A stretch of 64,000 nucleotides of DNA from Shinella curvata (GCF_022899935.1 NZ_JALJCJ010000007.1:124001-188000), one strand, 5' to 3'. Counted from the stretch's first letter, positions 47,702-57,900 are shown. The notes: generated from the letters alone by a model not told the origin. Translations and numbers: made by a program.

Positions 47702-49321
47702 ATGTTCGCCCGCGCGGAACGACGGACATTGCGTGTCGCCGGGGGGCTTGCCCTCGGCTTCGTGCTGGTCTTCGCGGGCGCTGCGACGGCGGTGCTGCTT
47801 GCCCATGCGGGCGGCAGCGGCGCCCCGCTCTTCGATGCCTATACCTGGCGGGTCGCGCAGTTCACGCTGATGCAGGCTACGCTCTCGACGCTCCTGTCGG
47901 TCGTGCTCGCCATTCCCGTCGCTCGCGCCTTGGCCCGCCAGCGGACCTTTCCGGGCCGTGTGTGGATCCTCAGGCTCTCCGTCGTGCCGCTCGGCCTGCC
48001 GGCGCTGGTGGCGGCGCTGGGCATCATCGAGATCTGGGGCCGGCAGGGCGTCGTCAACGATCTCCTGCGGCTCGGCGGGCTGGAAAGCCCGGTCAGCGTC
48101 TATGGTCTTGCCGGCATCCTGATCGCCCATGTCTTCTTCAACATGCCGCTTGCCGCGCGATTCCTGCTGGCGGCCCTCGACCGCATTCCGCCGGAATATT
48201 GGCTGACCTCGGCCAATCTCGGCATGGGCAGCGGCGCGACCTTCCGGCTTATCGAGTGGCCGGTGATAAGGCGCGTATTGCCGGGTATTGCCGGCCTGAT
48301 CTTCATGCTCTGCGCAGCAAGCTTCACCGTGGTGCTGACGCTCGGCGGCGGGCCGGCGGCGACCACCATCGAGGTGGCGATCTACCAGGCGCTGCGCTTC
48401 GATTTCGATCCGCAGCGCGCCGTGCTGCTGTCAGGCCTGCAGATCGCCGTCACGGGCGTGCTGATCTGGCTGCTCTCGCTGTTCGCCCGCCCGCCGGAAG
48501 AGGGCATGACGGCGGGGCGGGATATCCGGCGCTTCGACGGCCGGCGGCGTCGCCTGTCCGACGGCCTCATTCTGCTCGTCTTCACGCTTTTTACCGCCGC
48601 ACCGCTTGCCGCGACGCTCGTCTCCGGCCTTTCGGCCGATTTCGGCCGGCTGACGCTCGATCCGCTGCTGCATCGCGCACTTGCCACGAGCCTTGCCATC
48701 TCCTTCGCCTCCGGCTGCCTCAGCCTCGCCATCGCGCTGCCCATCGTGCTGGTGCCGCGCCTGGCGGAGATGGGCAATGCGGGGCTTGCCACGCGGCTGA
48801 TGGCGCGGGCGCTGCCGGCGACGGGGTCGCTGATCCTGCTGGTGCCGCCGGTCGTGGTGGCGACCGGCTGGTTCCTGATGCTGCGCACCTTCGGCGAGAC
48901 CGGGCGTTTCGCGCCCGTCATCATCACCGTCGTCAATGCGCTGATGGCGCTGCCCTTCGTGGTGCGCGTGCTGGAGCCGGCCTACAGCACGCACCTGACA
49001 CGCACCGCCCGGCTTGCGCTCAGCCTCGGCGTCACCGGTATGCATCGCCTGCGATGGATCGACTGGCCGGCGCTGAAAAAACCGTTCCTCACCGCCTTCG
49101 CCTTCGCCATGGCTCTGTCGCTCGGCGATTTGAGCGCCGTCGCGATTTTCGGCGCGGAAGGCTTTGCGACGCTGCCCTGGCTGCTGTTCTCGCGCATGGC
49201 GAGCTACCGCACGGCGGATGCGGCGGGCATCGCGCTTATTCTCGGCGTGATATGTCTTTTGCTGACGCTGCCCTCCACAGCCGCCGAGCGCCCAACCGAA
49301 AGCCCGTCCGCCGATGCCTGA
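47702..49321 (+). CDS. thiP: Thiamine ABC transporter, permease
   Basis: 539 residues, about twelve helices in two homologous halves, the fused-permease form usual for ThiP. EAA-type loops that contact the ATPase can be seen in both halves (IPPEYWLTSANLGMGSGATF; TARLALSLGVTGMHRLRWID). It starts 12 bases after thiB. The last 8 bases overlap the start of thiQ. Confidence 0.95.
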   Translation: MFARAERRTLRVAGGLALGFVLVFAGAATAVLLAHAGGSGAPLFDAYTWRVAQFTLMQATLSTLLSVVLAIPVARALARQRTFPGRVWILRLSVVPLGLPALVAALGIIEIWGRQGVVNDLLRLGGLESPVSVYGLAGILIAHVFFNMPLAARFLLAALDRIPPEYWLTSANLGMGSGATFRLIEWPVIRRVLPGIAGLIFMLCAASFTVVLTLGGGPAATTIEVAIYQALRFDFDPQRAVLLSGLQIAVTGVLIWLLSLFARPPEEGMTAGRDIRRFDGRRRRLSDGLILLVFTLFTAAPLAATLVSGLSADFGRLTLDPLLHRALATSLAISFASGCLSLAIALPIVLVPRLAEMGNAGLATRLMARALPATGSLILLVPPVVVATGWFLMLRTFGETGRFAPVIITVVNALMALPFVVRVLEPAYSTHLTRTARLALSLGVTGMHRLRWIDWPALKKPFLTAFAFAMALSLGDLSAVAIFGAEGFATLPWLLFSRMASYRTADAAGIALILGVICLLLTLPSTAAERPTESPSADA

Positions 49322-50033
49322 TGCCGCCATTCGCCTGACTGACGTGACCGTGCGTTTCGACGAGAAGCGGCTCGCCTTCGATTGCGCCATTCCGGCAGGT
49401 GCGGCCGGCGCGGTGGCAGGTCCCTCGGGCGCGGGCAAATCGACGCTGTTTAACGTCATCGCCGGTTTCCAGAAACCGACGTCGGGCAGCGTCACGCTGC
49501 TCGGCGAGGACATGGCCGGGCGCGATCCGGCCGAGCGGCCGGTCTCGATCATCTTCCAGGACAACAATCTCTTCGCCCATCTCACCATCGCCGACAATGT
49601 GGCGCTCGGCATCCATCCGGGGCTGAAGCTCGATGTTGCCCAGCGTCAAAGCGTGTTTGCAGCGCTTTCGCGCGTCGGGCTCGGCGGCTACGAGCGGCGC
49701 CTGCCCGGCTCGCTCTCCGGCGGCGAGCGGCAGCGCGTGGCGCTGGCCCGCGCGCTGGTGCGCCGCCGGCCGATCCTGTTGCTCGACGAACCCTTCGCCG
49801 CGCTCGATCCCGCCATGCGGGCGGATATGGCGCGTCTGCTGTCGGAGCTACGCGCGGAGACGAAGAGCACCATGCTGTTCATCACCCACCAGCCTGACGA
49901 TATCCGCCGGCTCGCCGAGCAGGTGATGTTCCTGGAAGCGGGCGTGATCCTGCTGGACGAACCGGCACGCGACTTCCTGTCCCGGCGCGAGCCGCCGGCA
50001 GTTGCAAAATTCCTCGGCCACACCACCATTTAG
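49314..50033 (+). CDS. thiQ: Thiamine ABC transporter, ATP-binding protein
   Basis: 239 residues. Walker A GPSGAGKST, Q-loop in SIIFQDNNLFAHLT, signature LSGGERQRVALARALV, Walker B ILLLDEPFAALDP, switch His in FITHQPDD. It overlaps thiP by 8 bases, so translation is probably coupled. It powers uptake of thiamine compounds. Confidence 0.95.
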   Translation: MPDAAIRLTDVTVRFDEKRLAFDCAIPAGAAGAVAGPSGAGKSTLFNVIAGFQKPTSGSVTLLGEDMAGRDPAERPVSIIFQDNNLFAHLTIADNVALGIHPGLKLDVAQRQSVFAALSRVGLGGYERRLPGSLSGGERQRVALARALVRRRPILLLDEPFAALDPAMRADMARLLSELRAETKSTMLFITHQPDDIRRLAEQVMFLEAGVILLDEPARDFLSRREPPAVAKFLGHTTI

Positions 50034-50247
50034 CCGGAAGAGTTGTCTTTCGACGGGATGTTGCGCCACAATTTGGACGCCCACCTGTGTCACCGGAGCC
50101 ACAAGGGAACCGTTTGTCGACCAGGGAGTTGCCGGCCGGGTGTGGTGCGTCTATCTCATCCCTATGAAGACGCGAATTTTTGCACCTGCGCTGCACCTTA
50201 GGGCTGCAAGGCGGGCGTGAACCCATCAAGGGGCGTGGGCAAGAGAG

Positions 50248-51753
50248 ATGGCGAAGGTAACGCAGGCAGCTGCAACGGTATCCGGGCGCGGGGTTTTGAG
50301 ACCCATCGCGGCGCTGATGCTTGCCGGCACGCTGCTGGCCGGCTGCCAGTCGATCATCGAGCAGACTTACGAGCCGACGATCTCGCCGTCCTCCAATCCG
50401 CAGATCGTCGACGAGGTGCAGAAGAACGATCCGCGCGCCCAGATGGGGGCCCGCGAGCATCCCCGCATCGTCGCGAGCTATGGCGGCGAATACAAGGATG
50501 CCAAGACGGAGAAGCTCGTCGCGCGCATCACCGGGGCGCTGACGCTCGTTTCGGAAAACCCGAACCAGTCCTACCGCATCACCATCCTGAATTCGCCCGC
50601 GATCAACGCCTTCGCGCTGCCGGGCGGCTATCTCTATGTGACGCGCGGCCTGCTGGCACTCGCCAATGATGCCTCGGAAGTCGCGGCCGTGCTGTCGCAC
50701 GAAATGGCGCACGTGACGGCCAATCACGGCATCGAGCGGCAGAAGAAGGAAGAGGCCGAGGTCATCGCCAGCCGCGTGGTGGCCGAAGTGCTCTCCAGCA
50801 ACATTGCCGGCAAGCAGGCGCTGGCGCGCGGAAAATTGCGGCTCGCCGCCTTCTCGCGCAACCAGGAACTCCAGGCCGACGTGATCGGCGTGCGCATGCT
50901 GGGCGAAGCCGGCTACGATCCCTATGCGGCCGCGCGCTTCCTCGATTCCATGGCGGCCTATGCCCGCTTCACGGCTGTTGATCCCGACAACGACCAGAGC
51001 CTCGACTTCCTGTCTAGCCACCCGAACGCGCCGCAGCGCGTGGAGCTGGCCCGTCTGCATGCCCGCGCCTTCGGGGCGGAAGGCACGATCGGCGATCGTG
51101 GCCGCGACTATTATCTCGCTGGAATCGACGGCCTGCTCTACGGCGATGCGCCGGAGGAAGGCTATGTCCGCGGCCAGACCTTCATGCACGGCAAGCTCGG
51201 CATCCGCTTCGACGTGCCCAACGGTTTCCAGATCGACAACAAGGCCGACGCGGTTCTGGCGACCGGTCCGGGCGATGTCGCCATCCGCTTCGACGGCGTG
51301 GCCGACAGCCGCGGGCAGGACCTCGTCAATTACATTTCTAGCGGCTGGGTGACCGGCCTGAAGCCGGAGACGATCCGCCCGATTTCGCTCAACGGCCTTG
51401 AGGCAGCGACAGCCAGGGCGGCTGCCGACCGCTGGGAATTCGACGTCACGGTCGTGCGCATCGACAAGCAGATCTACCGCTTCCTGACGGCCGTGCCGGC
51501 TGGCTCCAAGGCGCTGGAACCGACGGCTGCGATCCTCAAGAGCTCATTCCGCAAACTGACGCCGGCCGAAGTCACCTCGCTGAAGCCGTTGCGCGTCCGC
51601 GTCGTGACGGCCCGCGCCGGCGATACGGTCGCCTCGCTGGCTGGCCGCATGATGGGCACCGACCGCAAGCTCGATCTCTTCCGCCTCATCAATGCGATGA
51701 CGGCGACGAGTACGGTTCGTCCGGGCGAAAAATTCAAGATCATCAGCGAGTGA
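50248..51753 (+). CDS. M48-family periplasmic metalloprotease, lipoprotein, with LysM-like C-terminus
   Basis: 501 residues. Lipobox LLAGC with Cys33 suggests an outer-membrane lipoprotein. Zinc-protease motif HEMAH (151-155), with the third ligand Glu in RNQELQADVIG (about 207). The protease part resembles BepA/YfgC, which guards outer-membrane protein assembly. A further domain (about 310-440) is of unknown function. The final 50 residues (RVVTARAGDTVASLAGRMMG..., VRPGEKFKIISE) look like a LysM/peptidoglycan-binding module. It precedes, tail to tail, an RpoH-type sigma gene, which fits an envelope-stress role but does not prove it. Confidence 0.88.
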   Translation: MAKVTQAAATVSGRGVLRPIAALMLAGTLLAGCQSIIEQTYEPTISPSSNPQIVDEVQKNDPRAQMGAREHPRIVASYGGEYKDAKTEKLVARITGALTLVSENPNQSYRITILNSPAINAFALPGGYLYVTRGLLALANDASEVAAVLSHEMAHVTANHGIERQKKEEAEVIASRVVAEVLSSNIAGKQALARGKLRLAAFSRNQELQADVIGVRMLGEAGYDPYAAARFLDSMAAYARFTAVDPDNDQSLDFLSSHPNAPQRVELARLHARAFGAEGTIGDRGRDYYLAGIDGLLYGDAPEEGYVRGQTFMHGKLGIRFDVPNGFQIDNKADAVLATGPGDVAIRFDGVADSRGQDLVNYISSGWVTGLKPETIRPISLNGLEAATARAAADRWEFDVTVVRIDKQIYRFLTAVPAGSKALEPTAAILKSSFRKLTPAEVTSLKPLRVRVVTARAGDTVASLAGRMMGTDRKLDLFRLINAMTATSTVRPGEKFKIISE

Positions 51754-51783
51754 GGAACGTCCGTTAGGGTGTGTCGTGCCGCG

Positions 51784-51918
51784 TGGATCCTCGGGTCAAG
51801 CCCGAGGATGACGGAGGGTAGGAGACGGCTCCTACCTCTCTAACGATACAGACAATGGAAGCGGCGCTTTGGGCAGTAACCTCTCCCACGTCATCCTCGG
51901 GCTTGACCCGAGGATCCA
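51784..51918. repeat. Rhizobial palindromic intergenic element (RIME/REP-like)
   Basis: A 30-base arm (51784-51813, starting TGGATCCTCGGGTCAAGCC) is repeated as an exact inverted copy at 51889-51918. Each arm itself contains CCTCGGG-TCAAG-CCCGAGG. A third hairpin, GGTAGGAG-ACGG-CTCCTACC, lies between at 51817-51836. It fills the space between convergent M48 and rpoH2 genes and may terminate both. Confidence 0.85.
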
Positions 51919-51937
51919 TTCGCCGCCGTAAAATGCC

Positions 51938-52798
51938 TCAGGCGTAGGCGAAATCAGTCGTCTTGCTGACCAGCACGGCCTTCAGCTTTTCCAGCGCGCG
52001 GTTTTCGATCTGGCGCACGCGCTCCTTGGAAATTCCGAGCACGGTGCCCAGCTCCTCCAGCGTCGCGCCGTTCTCGGCAAGCCGGCGGGCGCGAATGATC
52101 TTCATTTCGCGTTCGTTGAGTTGCCCGAGAGCGGCGTGCAGCCAGTGGTGGCGGCGTTCGCCGTCGATGCTGTCCTGCGCCTGCTCGTCGGGCAGCGGTG
52201 CGTCGCTGGTCAGGAATTCCATGCGGCTCGACCCCTCGCCGTCACCGGCGGAAACAGGGGCTTGCAGGGAGATGTCCGACGAAGAGAGGCGCGCGTCCAT
52301 GGTGCGCACATCGGCGGTGCTGACGCCGATCGCGGCGGCGATCTCCTGATGCATCGCCTCGCTGGTGAGATAGCTATCGCCGCGGGCGAGGCGGGCACGA
52401 AGCCTGCGGAGATTGAAGAAGAGGGCTTTTTGCGCCGAACTCGTGCCGCCGCGAACGATCGACCAGTTGCGCAGCACGTAATCCTGAATGGAGGCGCGGA
52501 TCCACCAGCTGGCATAGGTCGAGAAGCGGACCTGCCGCTCCGGCTCGAAGCGGGCGGCGGCTTCCAAGAGGCCGATATAGCCTTCCTGCACGAGGTCGCC
52601 GAGAGGAAGGCCGAAGTTGCGGAACTTGCCCGCCATCGAGACGACCAGGCGCATATGGGCCATGGCGATGCGGTTGCGGGCTTCCTGATCCTTGTTGTCT
52701 TTCCAGGCCAGGGCCAGGGCCTGTTCCTCGTCGCGCTCCAGATAGGGCGCGGACATGGCAAGCTTGATCATGCGGCGGTCTGCGGTCGTCGTAGCCAT
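51938..52798 (-). CDS. rpoH2: RNA polymerase sigma-32 factor, RpoH2 type
   Basis: 286 residues. Sigma region 2 (MAHMRLVVSMAGKFRNFGLP, LVQEGYIGLLEAAARFEPER, RFSTYASWWIRASIQDYVLRNWS), the RpoH box (QKALFFNLRRLR), and region 4 (LNEREMKIIRARRLAENGAT, LGISKERVRQIENRALEKLK). Sequence and the neighbourhood (carD, fdxA, S4 protein, helicase) fit RpoH2 of Sinorhizobium rather than RpoH1. The ATG at 52798 has GGAGAG upstream. A candidate RpoE2-type promoter lies about 175 bases upstream, matching the known RpoE2 control of rpoH2 in S. meliloti. Confidence 0.88.
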   Translation of the reverse strand: MATTTADRRMIKLAMSAPYLERDEEQALALAWKDNKDQEARNRIAMAHMRLVVSMAGKFRNFGLPLGDLVQEGYIGLLEAAARFEPERQVRFSTYASWWIRASIQDYVLRNWSIVRGGTSSAQKALFFNLRRLRARLARGDSYLTSEAMHQEIAAAIGVSTADVRTMDARLSSSDISLQAPVSAGDGEGSSRMEFLTSDAPLPDEQAQDSIDGERRHHWLHAALGQLNEREMKIIRARRLAENGATLEELGTVLGISKERVRQIENRALEKLKAVLVSKTTDFAYA

Positions 52799-52971
52799 GG
52801 CGTCTCTCCACGTAAGCCGAACCGGCTCAGGGAGGCGCACGCCCGCCCTGTCGCCCTTGAGAGAAGACGTTTCAGGAAGGATGGCAAATGCCCAAAAACG
52901 GATTTCGGGCAAAATTCGTGGCGGCACCAAGGTGCCGCCCCCCTCTCGGAAGCGGTCGTTCTCGGCACCAC

Positions 52972-52996
52972 AACGGGGAAGATGCAAAAAAGTTCC
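52972..52996 (-). promoter_or_regulatory. Candidate RpoE2 (EcfG)-dependent promoter of rpoH2
   Basis: Minus strand: GGAAC (52996-52992), exactly 18 bases, then TT (52973-52972). GGAAC-N18/19-TT is the general-stress consensus of alphaproteobacterial EcfG sigma factors. It lies directly downstream of the carD terminator, so transcription would begin after upstream read-through is stopped. Confidence 0.7.
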
Positions 52997-52999
52997 AAT

Positions 53000-53030
53000 A
53001 AAAAACCCGGCTGTTGCCAGCCGGGCTTTA
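53000..53030 (-). terminator. Terminator of carD
   Basis: Minus strand: CCCGGCTG, loop GCAA, CAGCCGGG, then T6. Stem bases 53006-53025. It lies 28 bases after the carD stop. Confidence 0.92.
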
Positions 53031-53052
53031 AAAGTTTGGACGCCGCCCTAGA

Positions 53053-53622
53053 TCAGGCCGCCTCGTCCTGGCTATCGTCTTCTTCGATGGCCTTGCCGCG
53101 CTTCGGACCCTTTGCAAGGTTCGTCTCGACGAGGCGGACAGCTTCGGTTTCCGACATCTTGTTCACAGCGGCGATTTCACGGGCCATGCGGTCGAGGGCG
53201 GCTTCATAGAGCTGGCGCTCGGAATAGGACTGCTCCGGCTGGTTTTCAGCGCGGTAAAGGTCACGGACCACTTCGGCGATCGAGATCAGGTCGCCGGAAT
53301 TGATCTTGGCATCGTATTCCTGCGCGCGGCGCGACCACATGGTGCGCTTCACGCGGGCCTTGCCCTGGACAACCTTCAGCGCACGCTCAACGAAATCGGT
53401 CTCCGACAGTTTGCGCATGCCGATGGAAACGGCTTTGGCAACCGGCACCTTGAGGCGCATCTTGTCCTTTTCGAAATCGATGACAAAAAGCTCGAGCTTC
53501 ATGCCCGCGACTTCCTGCTCTTCGATGGCGACGATCTGGCCAACGCCGTGAGCGGGATAGACGATCGACTCGCCGGTCTTGAAGCCATGGCGCGTGGAGG
53601 ATTTCTTCTGCTGGGTCGTCAT
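53053..53622 (-). CDS. carD: CarD-family transcriptional regulator (CdnL-like)
   Basis: 189 residues. The N-terminal RNA-polymerase-interacting Tudor-like domain (FKTGESIVYPAHGVGQIVAI through FVIDFEKDKMRLKVPV) is followed by a helical DNA-binding domain (RRAQEYDAKINSGDLISIAE..., SYSERQLYEAALDRMAREIA). CarD/CdnL proteins stabilise open complexes, notably at rRNA promoters. The ATG at 53622 (MTTQQKKSST) fits family length; GGGAG lies 12 bases upstream, a little far. Acidic tail IEEDDSQDEAA. Confidence 0.93.
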   Translation of the reverse strand: MTTQQKKSSTRHGFKTGESIVYPAHGVGQIVAIEEQEVAGMKLELFVIDFEKDKMRLKVPVAKAVSIGMRKLSETDFVERALKVVQGKARVKRTMWSRRAQEYDAKINSGDLISIAEVVRDLYRAENQPEQSYSERQLYEAALDRMAREIAAVNKMSETEAVRLVETNLAKGPKRGKAIEEDDSQDEAA

Positions 53623-53991
53623 TCTGTTCAAATACTCCCTGTTACGCTCCCGGCGGGGGCCGGGTGGGTCCGAGGACCCGGGAAAGACGGGGGGCACCGT
53701 TGCGGTGTCACCACTCTGGTCCACCCTCCATGCGCAAAAAAGGTCCCCGGCGACGCGTTCACATTTGAGCAACCGAAGTTGCCTATGGGAGGTGAGCGAC
53801 GTTGAGGGATCGTTTGCTTTCGTGGTGGTGTTCGGGCACGCAAAATGCCGCGATTTGGATCAGTATCCGGACCCTACCACAAAAAAGTGCCGAAATCAAT
53901 AATTTGCTTCGCATGGGTCATCAAGCCTGTCCCATCGCCTTTTGACGAGGACAGGCTTTTTTCCCCAGATCGCTGTCGCCGGTGGCGAAGC
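53623..53991. other. Intergenic region carD / fdxA
   Basis: 369 bases, partly AT-richer than the coding DNA. It holds the carD promoter (minus strand; boxes not assignable) and a plus-strand terminator-like hairpin. No protein-coding frame with believable features was seen. Confidence 0.5.
53923..53962 (+). terminator. Terminator-like hairpin with no plus-strand gene upstream
   Basis: AAGCCTGTCC (53923-53932), 16-base loop, GGACAGGCTT (53949-53958), with a six-T run (53957-53962) on the plus strand. It can also end fdxA on the minus strand, but that side lacks a T run. Confidence 0.6.
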
Positions 53992-54330
53992 TCAGTCGCC
54001 CTTGCCGGGGTTCGGCGAGAAGAACTGCTCGTACTTGTTCTCGACGCCGTCCATTTCCTTGGCCTCGGGCATAGCATCCCGCTTGACCGTGATATTGGGC
54101 CAGATCGCCGCGAATTCCGTGTTGATCTTCAGCCACTTGTCGAGGCCCGGCTCGGTGTCCGGCTTGATCGCCTCGGCGGGACATTCCGGCTCGCAGACAC
54201 CGCAATCGATGCATTCGTCGGGATGGATGACGAGCGTGTTCTCGCCCTCATAGAAACAGTCGACGGGGCACACTTCCACGCAGTCCGTGTACTTGCAGCG
54301 GATGCAGTTGTCGGTCACGACATATGTCAT
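53992..54330 (-). CDS. fdxA: 7Fe-8S ferredoxin FdxA
   Basis: 112-residue soluble electron carrier. Cluster Cys are seen in [23 protein letters not shown] and [20 protein letters not shown], the arrangement for one 3Fe-4S and one 4Fe-4S cluster in the Azotobacter FdI/FdxA family. The ATG at 54330 (MTYVVTDNC) has GGAG 6 bases upstream and matches the family start; an upstream start at 54351 adds only seven residues. Confidence 0.95.
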   Translation of the reverse strand: MTYVVTDNCIRCKYTDCVEVCPVDCFYEGENTLVIHPDECIDCGVCEPECPAEAIKPDTEPGLDKWLKINTEFAAIWPNITVKRDAMPEAKEMDGVENKYEQFFSPNPGKGD

Positions 54331-54502
54331 GAGGAACTCCAGAAACGTCACGAAGCGGGCGGTTGCTCACGGTCGCCTGGGTGGCCGACCGGAACGAAAA
54401 ACCTCACCCGCGCAAGGCCTATCCGGTGGTGGAGGTAAAGGCTTTGCAGGCGCTTGGCAAGCGCAATAGATGCGCCTTTATGTCCTCGCGAGGTATAGAA
54501 TT

Positions 54503-54916
54503 CTAATCCTCGTCGTCGCCGGGGCCGCCATGCAGCCGATCAATCTCGCGGCGCTCGCGTTTTGTCGGTCGCCCGGTGCCACGTTCGCGCGTCGCCTGCG
54601 CAAAAATAGTGCGCTCCTCGCGTGGAGGCTGAGGCGGCGTCATGTCGTGATAGAGCAGGCGGGCTTCCTCATAGGGGCCGCGCCGTTCACCCGGCAACAG
54701 CACCTTCACCACCATGTCATGACGGTCGAGCGACAGCACGATCACGTCGCCCGGCCGCACCATATGCGAGGGCTGGCGGATGGCAAGATCGTTGATCCTT
54801 ACATCGCCCGCTTCGACGGACTTTGCCGCAAGCGAGCGGGATTTGCGCAGGCGCGCGAAGAACAGCCACTTGTCGATGCGCTGGCGCGCGGCGGGCTGTT
54901 CTTCGTGTCGCGTCAT
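54503..54916 (-). CDS. S4-domain RNA-binding protein (HslR/Hsp15-like)
   Basis: 137 residues. S4 domain RIDKWLFFARLRKSRSLAAK with EAGDVRINDLAIRQPSHMVRPGD (about 13-60), then a basic tail (RERGTGRPTKRERREIDR). E. coli Hsp15 binds free 50S subunits carrying nascent chains; a similar ribosome-rescue role is inferred. It starts 3 bases after the helicase stop on the same strand, so the two RNA-related genes form an operon. Confidence 0.9.
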   Translation of the reverse strand: MTRHEEQPAARQRIDKWLFFARLRKSRSLAAKSVEAGDVRINDLAIRQPSHMVRPGDVIVLSLDRHDMVVKVLLPGERRGPYEEARLLYHDMTPPQPPREERTIFAQATRERGTGRPTKRERREIDRLHGGPGDDED

Positions 54917-54919
54917 GCC

Positions 54920-57900
54920 TTACTTCTTCAGCTGCTCCTTGAGCGCTGCGAGCTTTGCGAAGGGTGAATCCGGATCGATCGGCTTTTCCTTGCGGGGCGG
55001 CCGGGCCTCGAACTTGGCCTGCTGCGGCTTGGCCGAACGGTCGTTGCGCTCACCGCGATTATCGCCACGGTCCGGGCGGTTACCGCCCTGCGGCTTTCCG
55101 TCGCGGCCACCCTTGCCCTGATCCGGACGGCCACCACGGCCGCCATCACGGCGCTCACCACGCTCGCCCCGTTCACCGGCCTGCTGGCCACGGTTGCGGT
55201 CGCCGCCACGGCGTTCGCCCCGATCCTGACGTTCACCCTGGCGTTCGCCACCTTGGTGACGCTCGCCGCCGTGGCGATGACCGCCCTGGCGCTGGTTGTC
55301 GTGACGCGAGCCCGGACGCCAGAGCAGCACGGGCTTGGCTTCGACCGCTTCGCCTTCGGCGACGGCTTCCACCGCTGCCGGGGCGTCCACGGTTTCAGCA
55401 GCGGGCGCATCGGCGGGTGCGGCCGAGGCTTCGCTTTCGTCCGATGCGTCGGCATCGTGTTCGTCGGAGGTTTCCGCAGCGGCTTCCGCCGGGGTTTCCG
55501 TAGCGGCGGCGGCCGGAGCCTGCGCGGCGAGGAAGGCGGCTGCCTCTTCCGGCTTCACGCTGTCGGCACGGTAGCCGAGACCCTTGAGGATCTCTTCCAT
55601 GTCGTCGGGCGTTGCGCCGAGGATGGAGAGCATGGCGGTCGTCGCGGTGAAGCGGCGGCCATCATAGGCGCCGTCCGGGCGCGTCGTGCCCGGCTTCCAC
55701 TGAAGAAGCGGACGGATGAGGTCGGCGAGGCGCTCGAGGATATCGATGCGCACGGCGCGTTTGCCGAGGAACCGGAAGCCGGCGAGCTTGTAGAAGGCGC
55801 GCTCGAAGCTCGGATCCGTGACGACGGAGGTGCGGCCGGCGGCAAGCACCGGGATCAGGTCGCCATAACCCGGCTTGTCGAGGCCGTCATTCTTCAGCGC
55901 CCAGAGCAGCGTGATGAGTTCGGCCGGAGCCGGCTTCAGGAGTGCCAGCATGAAGATGTGGTAGGCGCCGAAGCGGATGCCGTGCTTGCGCATGGAGGCG
56001 CGGGCATCCTGGTCGAGCGTCTTGACGTCATCGGCGACATCACGGCGGAACAGCACGCCGAGATTTTCGACCAGCTGGAAGGCGAGGCCCTTGGCGAGGC
56101 CCTGCAGGTCTTCCGCGCGCGAAAGGTCGTCGAGCGGCTTGAGGACCGTCGCGATGTGATGGTTCACGAAACGCTCGATGCGGGCGGCGACGTGGTCGCG
56201 CGCATTGCCTGTCAGCTGCTCATCGGAGAGCAGGATGACGCGCGGACGCATGATGTGATCGGACGCGGCAAGACGGGCGACGGGATCGCCGAGCCAGCGC
56301 ACGGTGCCGTCGGAGCCCAGCGCGAGATCGCCGTTGCCAGCCGCATGCAGGCGCGCAGCGCGGGCTTCGAACTCCAGCGCGAGCGCCTTCTGCGCGGCAG
56401 CCTGCACGGCCTTCGCGTCGGGACCTTCCGTTCCGGAGACGAGCGTGAACCGGAAACCGGCCAACTGCCCGACATGATGTCCTTCCACGAAGACATCGCC
56501 ATTCACACTGATTTCAGCTTCCAACATTGCATTCTCTCTCAGGCGCTTCATGAGCACAGATGTCCTGCGATCAACAAAGCGTTTCGTCAACCGTTCATGT
56601 AACGCATCGGACAATCGGTCTTCGATTTCCCGCGTCTTTTCCTGCCAGTGTGTCGGATCGGCAAGCCAACCGGGCCGATTCGACACATAGGTCCAGGTCC
56701 TTATCTGCGCGATTCGCGCCGAAAGCGTGTCGATTTCGCCATCGGTACGATCCGCGCGGCGGACCTGATCTCCCATAAAATCCTCGTTAACCGTGCCACG
56801 CTTTACGAGATCCGCATAGAGCGTCGAAATAAGATCGGCGTGCTGGGCGGGCGTGATGCGGCGGTAATCGGGAAGCGCGCAAGCCTCCCAGAGTTTTTGC
56901 ACGCGCTCCGGCGTCGTCGCAAGGTCGCGGACATCGGGATAGCGCGAAAGGTGTTCGAGCGCCTGCTGGTCGACGGCCGGCAGGGCGCGCGTCAGGCCGG
57001 CAATCGGCGGGGCGGCTTCGAGCGACAGGCGCAGCGATTGCAGCGAGGAATAGTCGAAGCGGGTCGTGCGCCATTGCAGCACCTTCACCGGATCGAACTG
57101 GTGCGTCTCGATGCGCCTGACCAGCTCGTCGTCGAAGGGATCGACACGGCCCGTCACGCCGAAGGTGCCGTCGCGCAGGTGGCGGCCGGCGCGGCCGGCG
57201 ATCTGGGCAAGTTCGGCGGGGTTCAGGTTGCGGAACTGATAGCCGTCGAATTTGCGGTCCTGCGCGAAGGCGACATGGTCGACGTCGAGGTTGAGGCCCA
57301 TGCCGATCGCGTCAGTGGCGACGAGATATTCGACATCGCCCTCCTGGTAGAGCGCGACTTGGGCATTGCGGGTCCGCGGCGAGAGCGCCCCAAGCACCAC
57401 CGCGGCCCCGCCGCGCTGGCGGCGGATGAGCTCGGCGATGGCATAGACCTCGTCGGCGGAAAAGGCGACGATGGCGGTACGCTGCGGCAGGCGGGTGATT
57501 TTCTTCGAGCCGGCATAGAACAGCTGCGAGAGACGCGGGCGCTCGATGACGTGGATACCGGGCAGCATTTGCTCGAGGATCGGCTTCATCGTGCCCGCAC
57601 CGAGCAGCAGCGTCTCGTCGCGGCCCCTCAGGTGCAGCACCCGGTCGGTGAAGATATGGCCGCGTTCGAGATCGCCGGCGAGCTGCACCTCGTCGATGGC
57701 GACGAAGGAGGCGCGCGTTTCGCGCGGCATCGCCTCCACCGTGCAGACCGAGAAGCGCGCCATATGCGGCGTGATCTTCTCCTCGCCGGTGATGAGCGCC
57801 ACATTGTGCTGCCCGACCTTGTCGACGAGCCGCGTGTAGACCTCGCGCGCAAGAAGGCGCAGAGGCAGGCCGATAATGCCCGTCTCATGTGCCACCATGC

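Noticed and set aside
46433-48130. A 565-codon minus-strand frame across thiB and thiP
   Set aside because: It would run through the TPP riboswitch and thiB in antisense; no domain seen.
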